A stretch of 64,000 nt of DNA, from the NCBI RefSeq assembly GCF_021732705.1, contig NZ_JAKFUM010000003.1, positions 62,001 to 126,000 of the forward strand. The letters are read 5' to 3'. The stretch's first letter is position 1; every line of letters begins with the position of its first letter. Source of the DNA: Nevskia sp. (GTDB taxonomy: Bacteria > Pseudomonadota > Gammaproteobacteria > Nevskiales > Nevskiaceae). A program made the translations under genes and the position numbers. Below the pieces are notes generated by a model. It was not told the origin of the DNA and ran no database searches. It saw only the letters and a program-made list of their open reading frames with translations. Positions 46,715 to 55,600 of this stretch are shown in pieces.

Positions 46715-47473
46715 CTAGCCGCCCGTGCCGGCCCGCTTCTTCGGCGCCGCGGCGGCGCGGCTGCGGCGCACCGGCTTCTTCAGCGCATCGATCCTCAGCA
46801 GCAGGTTCGGGTCCGGGCAGCGGGCAAGCCAGGTCGCTTTCTCCGACGCGCGGCAGACGCCCGGATAGTCGCCTTCGCGGCCATCCAGCTCGCGGATGAT
46901 CTGGAAGTGCAGGTGCGGCGCCCAGCCGACGTTCTCGTGCGGCTGGCCGAGCCAGCCGATCGGCTCGCCGATCGCCACCTCGCGGCCGCGCTTGCACAGC
47001 TGCAGCGACTGCCGCGACAGATGGCCGTACAGCGTGTGGAAGCGGTAGCCGCCGATCTCGTGCTCGAAGATCACGGTCGGGCCGTAGTCGCCGAACTCCT
47101 TGTTGTCGCGCGTCGAATGCACGACGCCCGGCAGCACGGCGTGGACCACGGTGCCGGCCGACAGCCACAGGTCGAGGCCGAGGTGGATCGTGCGCGGCTC
47201 TTCCGAGCCGGTGCCGTAGAGATCGCTCATCCGGTACAGCGCGCGGTCTTCGCCATAGCCGCCGGCGGCGAAGTCGGCATTGGCGGCGCGCAGCCGGCGC
47301 AGGATCCAGCGGTGGAACGCGGCCGCATCGGCCGGGTCGGTGCCTTCGAGCGCGTCAACCCCCGGGCCGAGGCTCAACGGCAGGCAGCGCCGCGTGTTCA
47401 ACGCAAACGACAGCGGGCTCGCGGCCGGCGTCACCGCCAGTAACTTGCTGAAGTTGTCGCGTGCCATCGTCAT
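46715..47473 (-). CDS. M23-family metallopeptidase (LytM-type)
   Basis: 252 aa from ATG 47473. ATG 47467 and a TTG at 47488 are alternatives; AGGG is the only Shine-Dalgarno-like run. Zinc-site motifs are all present: RTIHLGLDLW (H-x3-D), YGHLS and PHLHFQ. There is no evident signal peptide, which is unusual for a wall hydrolase and matches a subgroup of cytoplasmic or non-classically placed M23 proteins. A basic Ala/Lys tail (KKPVRRSRAAAAPKKRAG) ends the protein. The substrate is inferred to be peptidoglycan or peptide. Confidence 0.85.
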   Translation of the reverse strand: MTMARDNFSKLLAVTPAASPLSFALNTRRCLPLSLGPGVDALEGTDPADAAAFHRWILRRLRAANADFAAGGYGEDRALYRMSDLYGTGSEEPRTIHLGLDLWLSAGTVVHAVLPGVVHSTRDNKEFGDYGPTVIFEHEIGGYRFHTLYGHLSRQSLQLCKRGREVAIGEPIGWLGQPHENVGWAPHLHFQIIRELDGREGDYPGVCRASEKATWLARCPDPNLLLRIDALKKPVRRSRAAAAPKKRAGTGG

Positions 47474-47638
47474 CAGGCCCTGTCTCAAGATCGATCGAAC
47501 AATCCGCCGCCATCCGGACCGCGCGACCGGCGTGCCGGGCAGGCGGACCGCCGAACGGCGGGAAAACCAACATTGTGCCGCGCCCTGCGCCTCAAGTCGC
47601 CCTTTTTGACGCCCGGACGGCTCAAAACGTGCGAAGGG

Positions 47639-48517
47639 TCATGCTCGCGGGTCGTAATTCGGGAACAAGACCCGCATCTGCGTGTAAATCTGCCGCTGGG
47701 CATCCGTTTCCGGCGCCGGCGTGTTGATCTGGATGGTGACGAACTGGTCGCCGGCCGGCGAGCCGGGCAGGCCGCGGCCTTTCAGCCGCAACCGTCGTCC
47801 AGACAGCGTGCCGGGCGGCAGGTTCAGTTCGACCGTGCCGCCAAGCGTCGTCACCGGCACGGCGCTGCCGAGCGCCGCTTCCCACGGTGCCACGTTCAGG
47901 GTCATGTGCAGGTCCTTGCCTTCCGGCCGGAACACCGGATGCGGCGAGAAGCTCAGTTCCAGCAGCACGTCGCCACCGCGCGGCGCCTGTCCGCTCAGGC
48001 GGATGCTCTGGCCGGCGGCCACGCCTTTCGGAATCCGCACGCTCAGGGTGCGGGTGCCGAGCGTCACGCTGCGCGTGGCGCCGTTGAACGAATCTTCGAG
48101 CGAGATCGCCAGCCGCGCCTGCTGGTCGCGGGCGCCGCCGAAGCTGCTGCTGACGTCCTCGAAGCCGCCGCCGTAGCCCGCCGGTCCGCCGGCATTGCCG
48201 AACAGCGTCGAGAAGAAGTCGGAAAAGCCGCCGCTGTCGCCACCGAAGCCGGCTCGCGCGCCGCCCCAGCCCGGCGGCGGCGTGAAGCGCTGGCCGTTCT
48301 GCCAGTTGGGACCGAGCTGATCGTAGGCCGCGCGCTTCTTCGGATCGCCGAGCACTTCGTTGGCCTCGTTGATCGTCTTGAACCGCTCCTCGGCGTCCTT
48401 CGCCTGGTTCTTGTCCGGGTGAAACTCGCGCGCCAGCTTGCGATAGGCGCGCTTGATCTCCGCCTCGCTGGCGGTGCGGGGCACGCCGAGAATCTTGTAG
48501 TAATCCTTGTATTCCAT
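47639..48517 (-). CDS. cbpA: DnaJ-type co-chaperone, CbpA-like
   Basis: 292 aa from ATG 48517 (MEYKDYYKILGVP); the upstream TTG 48529 is rejected. The J domain (~1-65) contains HPD (REFHPDKNQ) for DnaK stimulation. A Gly/Phe-rich linker (GGARAGFGGDSGGFSDFFS) follows, then the DnaJ C-terminal client-binding domains (~115-285, VRIPKGVAAGQSIRLSGQ). There is no zinc-finger CxxCxGxG region, which marks CbpA rather than DnaJ. It lies downstream of the Hsp20 gene across a strong hairpin. Confidence 0.9.
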   Translation of the reverse strand: MEYKDYYKILGVPRTASEAEIKRAYRKLAREFHPDKNQAKDAEERFKTINEANEVLGDPKKRAAYDQLGPNWQNGQRFTPPPGWGGARAGFGGDSGGFSDFFSTLFGNAGGPAGYGGGFEDVSSSFGGARDQQARLAISLEDSFNGATRSVTLGTRTLSVRIPKGVAAGQSIRLSGQAPRGGDVLLELSFSPHPVFRPEGKDLHMTLNVAPWEAALGSAVPVTTLGGTVELNLPPGTLSGRRLRLKGRGLPGSPAGDQFVTIQINTPAPETDAQRQIYTQMRVLFPNYDPRA

Positions 48518-48536
48518 TGCGTCCGTCAAAACAGGT

Positions 48537-48573
48537 GCGGGGCATCGCGGCAGGTTGCGCCGCGATGCCCCGC
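48537..48573 (-). terminator. Strong hairpin between hsp20 and cbpA (attenuator/terminator-like)
   Basis: A perfect 15-bp stem GCGGGGCATCGCGGC / GCCGCGATGCCCCGC with a 7-nt loop. On the minus strand it is followed by ACCTGTTTTG, a short broken T-tract. It should uncouple, at least in part, hsp20 and cbpA transcription, or protect the hsp20 mRNA 3' end. Confidence 0.6.
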
Positions 48574-48615
48574 AATGTACTTCACGGCAACCCGTTGACG
48601 AAGATCAATGGGCAA

Positions 48616-49071
48616 TCAGTGGGTCACGGCGATCCGGCGCGGCTGGGCCGCCGGCCGCTTCGGGATCACCACTTCCAGCACGCCGTTGTTGCCGCGGGCG
48701 CTGACCGAGTCGGAATCGACCGTGTCCGGCAGCGAGAAGCGGCGGAAGAAGCGTCCGGTCGCGCGCTCGCTGCGGCGGCGCTCGACGCCGGCCGGATCGA
48801 CCGGCTTCTCGCGCGAGCCGCTGAGGCTCAGCACGCCCTTGTCGAGCGTGACTTCGATCGACGCCGGGTCGATGCCCGGCACGTCGGCGTACAGCACGAA
48901 GCGGTCGGCGTATTCCTCGATGTCGACGGCCGGCGCCCAGTCGGCGGTGGCGGCGCTCGAGGCGTCGTTGGCGGTGGCGACATCGCCGCTGACGTAGCGG
49001 TTCAGTTCGTTCAGCAGTTCCCGGTGCAGAGCCCAGGGCGCAAAGTGGCGTTCGCGGATCATGGTGGTCAT
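48616..49071 (-). CDS. Small heat-shock protein Hsp20 (alpha-crystallin domain)
   Basis: 151 aa. ATG 49071 follows AGGAG by 7 nt, giving MTTMIRERHFAPWALH; longer frames lack support. The alpha-crystallin domain covers ~40-145 (WAPAVDIEEYADRFVLYADV, GVLSLSGSREKP, GRFFRRFSLPDTVD) with the C-terminal anchoring IPK/PKRPAAQ motif. It is an ATP-independent holdase. A sigma32-like promoter lies 50-75 bp upstream. It is next to a CbpA co-chaperone, forming a heat-shock pair. Confidence 0.93.
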   Translation of the reverse strand: MTTMIRERHFAPWALHRELLNELNRYVSGDVATANDASSAATADWAPAVDIEEYADRFVLYADVPGIDPASIEVTLDKGVLSLSGSREKPVDPAGVERRRSERATGRFFRRFSLPDTVDSDSVSARGNNGVLEVVIPKRPAAQPRRIAVTH

Positions 49072-49121
49072 GAGAGTCTCCTGTCGGTCGGGGTCATGGG
49101 CATTTCGCCCTTGCCGCAACG

Positions 49122-49147
49122 CTAGGGTCGACGTGTCGCGGTTCAAG
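49122..49147 (-). promoter_or_regulatory. Sigma32-like heat-shock promoter of hsp20
   Basis: On the minus strand CTTGAA (49147-49142), a 14-bp spacer, then CCCTAG (49127-49122). The -35 matches the heat-shock consensus exactly; the -10 matches CCCCAT at four of six. The leader to ATG 49071 would be ~45 nt. Confidence 0.55.
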
Positions 49148-49163
49148 ACCCGTCCGGCGCGCG

Positions 49164-49688
49164 TCATGCGGCCGGCGCCAGCAGGCGGCTGATGCGCCGC
49201 TCGATCGCCGCCAGATCCGGAATCAGCGTTTCCTGGCTGGCGACGCGGGCGCGATTCAGCACCAGCTCCGCGTCGTCGCCCGGTCGCAGCCCGGTGGCGC
49301 GGATCGCCGCGCGGTTCAGGGTCAGCAGGTGCGGGTAGCCTTCGCAGATCACGCCGAAGCGGCGTGCCGCGCCGCCAGTGCTGCCGTGACCGACGGCATT
49401 GAGGATCACCACGCGCGTGCGCCGGCCCGGGCCTTCGAGCCCGCCGCCGTTCAGGCGTTCGAAGCGCACCACGGGCACTTCAATGCCGGACCAGGTCAGG
49501 CTGCCGGCGTACCAGTCGGCTTCGGCGCCGGGATCGCTGAACGCCGGCACCTTCAGCGCGTCCGGCGACACCACTTCGGCAATCGCCAGATTCGGCAGCA
49601 GCAGCGTGTCGTTGAGCACCGAGATCAGCACCGCGTACAGCTGATCGCCGGCGACGACGGGCGCTGCGCCCGGATTCGCATCAACCAT
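49164..49688 (-). CDS. chpC: CheW-like scaffold protein of the Pil-Chp system
   Basis: 174 aa from ATG 49688, preceded by GGAGG 9 nt upstream. The start overlaps the chpA stop by 8 bp, so it is translationally coupled. A single CheW-like domain (VLNDTLLLPNLAIAEVVSPD, WYAGSLTWSGIEVPVVRFERL) suits ChpC, the second CheW protein of the type IV pilus chemosensory cluster. It would link receptors to the ChpA kinase. Assignment is by position and fold. Confidence 0.85.
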   Translation of the reverse strand: MVDANPGAAPVVAGDQLYAVLISVLNDTLLLPNLAIAEVVSPDALKVPAFSDPGAEADWYAGSLTWSGIEVPVVRFERLNGGGLEGPGRRTRVVILNAVGHGSTGGAARRFGVICEGYPHLLTLNRAAIRATGLRPGDDAELVLNRARVASQETLIPDLAAIERRISRLLAPAA

Positions 49689-52600
49689 GGCGACGCGCCT
49701 CCGCATGGCCGATCAGCGTGCGCACTTCGCCCAGCAGCTGGTCTTCCTGATACGGCTTGATCAGGTAGCGATCGACCCCGAGCACGCGGGCCCGCTCGCG
49801 ATGCTTGTCGCCCGAACGCGATGTGATCATGACGATCGGCACCGCCTTCAGCCGTTCGCTGTTGCGCATGAACGCGGCCACTTCGAAGCCATCGGCACGC
49901 GGCATCTCGATGTCCAGCAGCACGCTGGCCGGCACTTCGGTCTGCAGCAGCGCCATGGCGTCGAGGCCGTCCTTCGCGGTCAGCACGCGGTAGCCGTGGC
50001 GAACCAGCAGCCGCTCGGCGACGCGGCGCATCGTGATCGAGTCATCGACCACCAGCACCGTCGCGCGTTCGTCGCGGGCGCGCGTCTCGATCCGCTGCAC
50101 CGCTTCGGCCAGCAGCGCGCGGCGATCGCGTTCGGCGACCAGCGCCGGCACGTCGAGAATCAGCACCACGCGGCCATCGGCGAGGATCGTGGCACCGGTG
50201 ATGCCGGTGATCGCGCTGATCTGCGGTCCGGCGGCCTTGGTCACGATCTCGCGGTTGCCGATCAGGCTGTCGACCACGAGAGCCACGCGCCGCTCGGCAC
50301 CGCTGCCGAGGCCGTCGCCGAGGCGCACGAGGATGGTGCTGAGCGAGCGGCTGTCGCCATCGGCCGGGCGCGGCACGTCGACGTAGTCGCCGAGATAGCG
50401 AACCTTGTAGGCGCGGTCCCCATAGCGATACAGCGGGCCGTCATCACGATAGAAGTTGGCCAGTTCGGTGCGCGGAATGCGTCCGATGCCTTCGATCGAC
50501 GGCAGCGGCACGGCGTAGATTTCCTGGCCGATCGTCACCAGCAGCGCCTGCGACACCGCGAGGCTCAGCGGCAGGCGCACGAGGAAACGGGTGCCGAGGC
50601 CGACCTGCGAGCGCAGCTCCAGCGTGCCGCCGAGCTGCTTGACCTGATTGGCGACGACATCCATGCCGATGCCGCGGCCGGCGTCCTGCGTCAGCCGGCT
50701 GGCGGTGGAGAAGCCGGGCTCGAAGATGAAGCGGGCGAGGGCGTCGTCGCTCAGCTCGGTTTCGGGCGCCATCAGGCCGCGTTCGATCGCCTTGCCGCGG
50801 ATCGCCGCGAAATCGAGCCCGCCGCCATCGTCCGACACCTCGACCAGCAGCTGCGAGCCATCGCGCGACAGGATCACGCGGATCGCGCCGGTGGCCGGCT
50901 TGCCGAGCGCCAGGCGCCGCGCCGCCGGTTCGATGCCGTGGACCACGGCATTGCGCAGCAGATGCTCGAGCGGCGCGGTCATCCGTTCGAGCACGTTGCG
51001 ATCGAGTTCCGCTTCGGCGCCGGCAAAGCTCAGGTCGGCCTGCTTGCCGTTCTCCTGCGCCGTCTGCCGCACCACGCGCAGCAGGCGCTGCATCTGGCGC
51101 GCGAACGGCACCATCAGCGTGCCCATCAGGCCCTGCTGGACATCGGTGGTGATCCGGCTCTGCTGCTGCAGCAGCGCTTCGGCACCGCCGACGGCTTCAT
51201 CCATCGTCGCGTGCAGCGAACCGAGGTCGCCGATCGACTCGGCCAGCGCCCGAGACAGCTCCTGCATGCGCGAGTAGCGATCCATCTCCAAAGGATCGAA
51301 ATCGGCGGCGTAGCGGTCATCCGGCCGTTCGCCGCTGCCCGGCGTCAGGCCGCGCGCGGCGATCTGCGCTTCAGTCTCGATGTCCATCATCCGCAACTGC
51401 TCGCGCACGCGGCTGATGGTCTGCGTCATTTCCGCGAGCTGGTTCTTCAGCGCCGCGTTGTGTTCTTCGAGCCGCGAGCGGTAGATCGAGATCTCGCCGG
51501 CTTCGTTCAGCAGCGTGTCGAGCAGATCGACCGGCACGCGCGCCGATTCGCGCCGGGCGACGGCCGCTTCGGCCTCGTCCTCTGGCTGCCAGTACAGCGC
51601 GGGCGCGAACTGGGTCGGGCGCGCTGCCGGCGCTGGTGGGAACGGATCCGCCGCAGGCGGCACCACCGCTGCCGCGACGGCATCCGCGATCACCGCCGGC
51701 GGTGCTGCCGAGCTGGCGGCCAGCAGCTCCGCCTCGCCGCGCCGCAGCTGGTCCCCCATCTGCTGCAGGCTTTCAAGACCGCCGCGGAGCTGGGCGAACG
51801 TGTCGACATCCGGGAAATCGCCGGTGAGCGTCACCGCATTGACCCGCGATTCCAGCTCGTGCGCCCGGCTCGCCATCGATTCGATGCCGGCCATGCGCGC
51901 GCCGCCCTTCAGCGTGTGCAGTGCGCGCTGGAACACCCGCACCGATTCGCCGGCATCGCCGTTCTGCCAGCCCTCGAACGCGGCATCAAGCGTTTCGAGC
52001 AGTTCCGCCGCCTCTGCGGCAAAGATGTCGCCGATCTCCTCGTCGTAGGCGACCGCCGGGCTGGTTTCGAAATTGCGCGCCGCCGCTTCGAACGCGGGCT
52101 CGGGTGCCGCGGCGAGCGCGGCGATGTCCGGGCTGGTGAAGGCGGACGGTTCCGGCAGCGGCGCGGCTTCCGCGTCCGCGATCGGGGCATCCGCACCGAT
52201 CGATTCGCGGGCCGGCTCGGCTTCCGGTGCTTCGACGGCTTCAAGCACCGGCTCGAATGCGGCCGGCGCGAGCGGTTCGCCGGCAACCTCGGCGACAGCT
52301 GCCGGCGGGTCCGCGGGCAGCGGCACCGGATCCGGCTCGATGAACGCCAGCGCCTCGACCAGCGACGGCGCGGCCATCGACAGATCGGTCGCCAGCAGGT
52401 CGATCGTCGGACGTTCGTCGAGCATTGCGTCCGGCAAGGCCTGCGGCAGCTGATCCGCGAACGCGAGCGGTTCGTCGATCACCGGATCGACGACCGGCTC
52501 GAGCACGGGCTCGATGACCGGCTCGATCAGGGGCTCAATCAGCGGCTCGATCAGCGGTTCGATCAGGGGTTCGATCAGGGCCGTCAGCGGCGCATCGGAC

Positions 52601-55600
52601 GCGAACGGCGTGTCGGCAGCCGCAGGCGTCTCGAAGCTCGGCGGCAGCAGCGGTTCCAGGCTCAGGTCGAACACCGGCGGCGCGTCGCTTGCCGGCGCAA
52701 TCGGTTCCAGCGGCGCGTCCTCTTGCAGAGCCGGTGCGGCCTCGGCGACCGTGGCCGCCGCATCGCTCGGCGCGGGCGACGGCTCGATCGCCGCGACGAC
52801 GGCCGGCGGCGGCAGCAGCGCGGCGGCAATCGCGGCCAGGGTCGGAGCAGCCCATGGACGATCACCGGCGCGCAGCGCGTCGACCTGGTTCTGCAGGCCG
52901 TGGAGGCCGGCATCGAAGGCGCCGATCAGCTGCGCGGGCGTCAGCAGTTGCGGCTGTTCGATCAGCGATTCCAGCCGGTGCGCGACATCGCCGATGCCGG
53001 CGGCGCCGGCCATGCGGGCGCTGCCTTTCAAGGTGTGCAGGTCGCGGCGCAGCGCAGCCAGCCACGCGTCATCGAAGGCATCGCCAGCCCAGATCGGCAC
53101 GCGCAGCGCCAGTTCGTCGAGCAGTTCCTGCGCTTCGCCAAGGAAGATGTCGGCCAGTTCGGCGTCGACCGGCTCCGCTGCCGCGGTTTCCCCGGTTTCG
53201 GGAACCGGCCGCGGCGCGTCCGCTTCGGGGACGGCCTCGGCCTCGGCATCCGGCTGGGCGTCCGGCTGGGCATCCGGCTGCAGGTCGTCGAAGTCGTCGA
53301 GCCGCAGATCGAAGGCGCTGTCCGGCGGCGTGTCGTGCAGCGGTGCCGGGGCGAGCGCTTCAGGACCCGCGAGGGCGGCGATCCGCGCCAGCGCGTCCGG
53401 CACCTGCGCCAGCGCGTCCGCGTGTTCGCCATCGCGGTATCGATCAAGCTGCTGGTACAGCGCTTCGACGATCTCCAGCAAGGCGCTGATGCCGACGCGG
53501 TCCGGCTGGGCCGGTGCCGCCTGATGCCAGGCTTCGAAATGACTGGCGAGTGCTGCGGCCAGCGGCTGCAGCGACGGGACGTTCGAGCGTTCGGCATCGG
53601 CGGCGAGGCGGGTGCAGCCCTCGAACAGCGCGAACGCGGTGTCGCGAGCGGCATCGGGCTCGGCCCAGACGCGCAGCCGGCCTTCGAGTGCCTGAAGCCG
53701 ATCGAGCGCGGCCATCGCGAAGTCGCCGTCGACCACCGGCCATGCCGGTGCCGCAGGTGCGGTCGGCGCCGCCGCGTCGGCCCCGGACGCCGGATCAGAC
53801 GCGGATCCAATCCGCGCCAGGCGCGCTTCCCAGGCATCGGCGGCATCGTCCGGCAGCAGTTCGTCGGCCGCGAAGCGGTCGACCCAGCCGAGCAGCGTCT
53901 GCACGACATCGGCCAGCAGCGGCAGGCCGGTCGCCGGCAGCGCGCGACCGTGCAGGCGCAGGTCGTTGCAGGCGTTCTCGACCAGCCCGGCGAGCCGGCT
54001 GATCGCCACCGCGTTGACCACGGCGGCACTGCCGCGCAGCGTGTGGAACGCGCGGATGACGTCGGCATCCAGTTCGAATTCGCCGTCGGCGAGATCGCGG
54101 CTTTCGAGCCACTGGCGCACTGCCGCCAGGCGTTCGCGCGCGTCGTCGCAGAACACCGCGCGCATGTCGACTTCCGGTGCCGGCTTGCCGCTGGCGAGCT
54201 GCCCGGCCAGCGCGATCAGCGAGGCCACGCCCGGATCTTCCGGCGCATCGGCGCCGGCCGCTTCGGCGCGGAAGCCGTCGATCAGGCCCGGCAGCAGCTT
54301 GATCGCGCGGGTGACGACGCCAACGATGTCGTCATCGGCGCTGCGTGCGCCTTCGAGGCAGCGGTTCAGCAGGTTCTCGATGGCCCAGCCGAAATCGCCG
54401 ATGCGCAGCGCGCCGACCATGCGGCCGCTGCCCTTCAGGGTGTGGAAGGCGCGGCGCACGTGGCCCAGGGTGTCGCGGTTGCCCGGGTCGCGCCGGAACG
54501 ATGGCAGCTGCCGTTCGAGTTCGGCCAGCACGTCCGCGGCTTCGTCGATGAAGATGTCGCGCATCTCCGGGTCAAGCCCGGCGCTGGCGCCTTCGTCGAC
54601 GACCGCAGCGACCGGTTCGGCCACCGCCGGGATTTCAGCGGCGGCCGACGTTGCCGGATCAGCGCTTCCGGCGGCCTCGGCAGCCTCGGCAGCGCGGGTG
54701 AAATCGAGCCGCGCGATGTAGCGCGCCAGTTCGTCGACGATGCGGCCGGGGTTCGGCAAGCCGTCGCGCAGGGCTTCGAGATAGACCTCGACGCAGGACA
54801 CGGCATCGGCGAAGCGATCCTGTTCGGCCGGATCGCCATGCGCTGCGCCGAGGCAGCCGCTGGCGACGTAGCGTTCGAGCCGGTCGATCTGCGCGCTGGC
54901 CGCCTCGTGGCCGAGCACGGCGAGTCCGGCGGCGACGGCGTGGAGATGGAGGGGCACGTCGGCCAGCGCGGCGCAGTCGTTGTCGCGCAGCCAGTGATCG
55001 ACTTCGGTCTTGAGCTGCGCGAAGTCGATCAGCGATTCGCGCAGCAGCGCCTTGATGCTGTTGCGCAGGTCCTGCGCATGCGGCACTTCGGCTTCGATTT
55101 CGGCATAGGCCCGCGGCGGACCGCTGCTGCGGCCCAGCGTGCGGAACAGCGCTTCCTCGAGGCTGTGCTCGACTCTCAGGATGGCCGTGGCCACGTCCAT
55201 CCAGGTGGCGGCGTTCAGCGGGTTCGCGGTGCCGCCGTCCTGCAGCACGCGGGCCTGATTCAGCAGCGCCTGCTGCGGCGCCGGCAGGCCGAGCGCGGAC
55301 AGCGTGTTGGCGAGGCGGCGCAGACGGTCGGGCGTGGTCTCGAGGTGGCCGACGGCGCGGCCGCCGGTGCGGACGGCGAGATCGATGCTGTCCTTGATCT
55401 CGGCGAAATCGCGCCGGATCTCGGCATAGACGCGGTCGAGAATGCCGGAGCCGGGGCTGCGCAGCTTGCGCCGCAGTTCGTCCAGCCGCGACGGCGCCGG
55501 CAGGTGCTCGGCAAGGTCGAGCGCTTCGATCAGATCGCTGGCGCGGGCGATCGGGCGCGGCATCCGCGAGATCTGGAACAGCAGCAGCCAGGCGGTGTCG

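Noticed and set aside
52471-52580. Possible CRISPR-like direct repeats
   Set aside because: Units are 12 bp with no spacers and are in frame inside chpA; this is a coding low-complexity tract.
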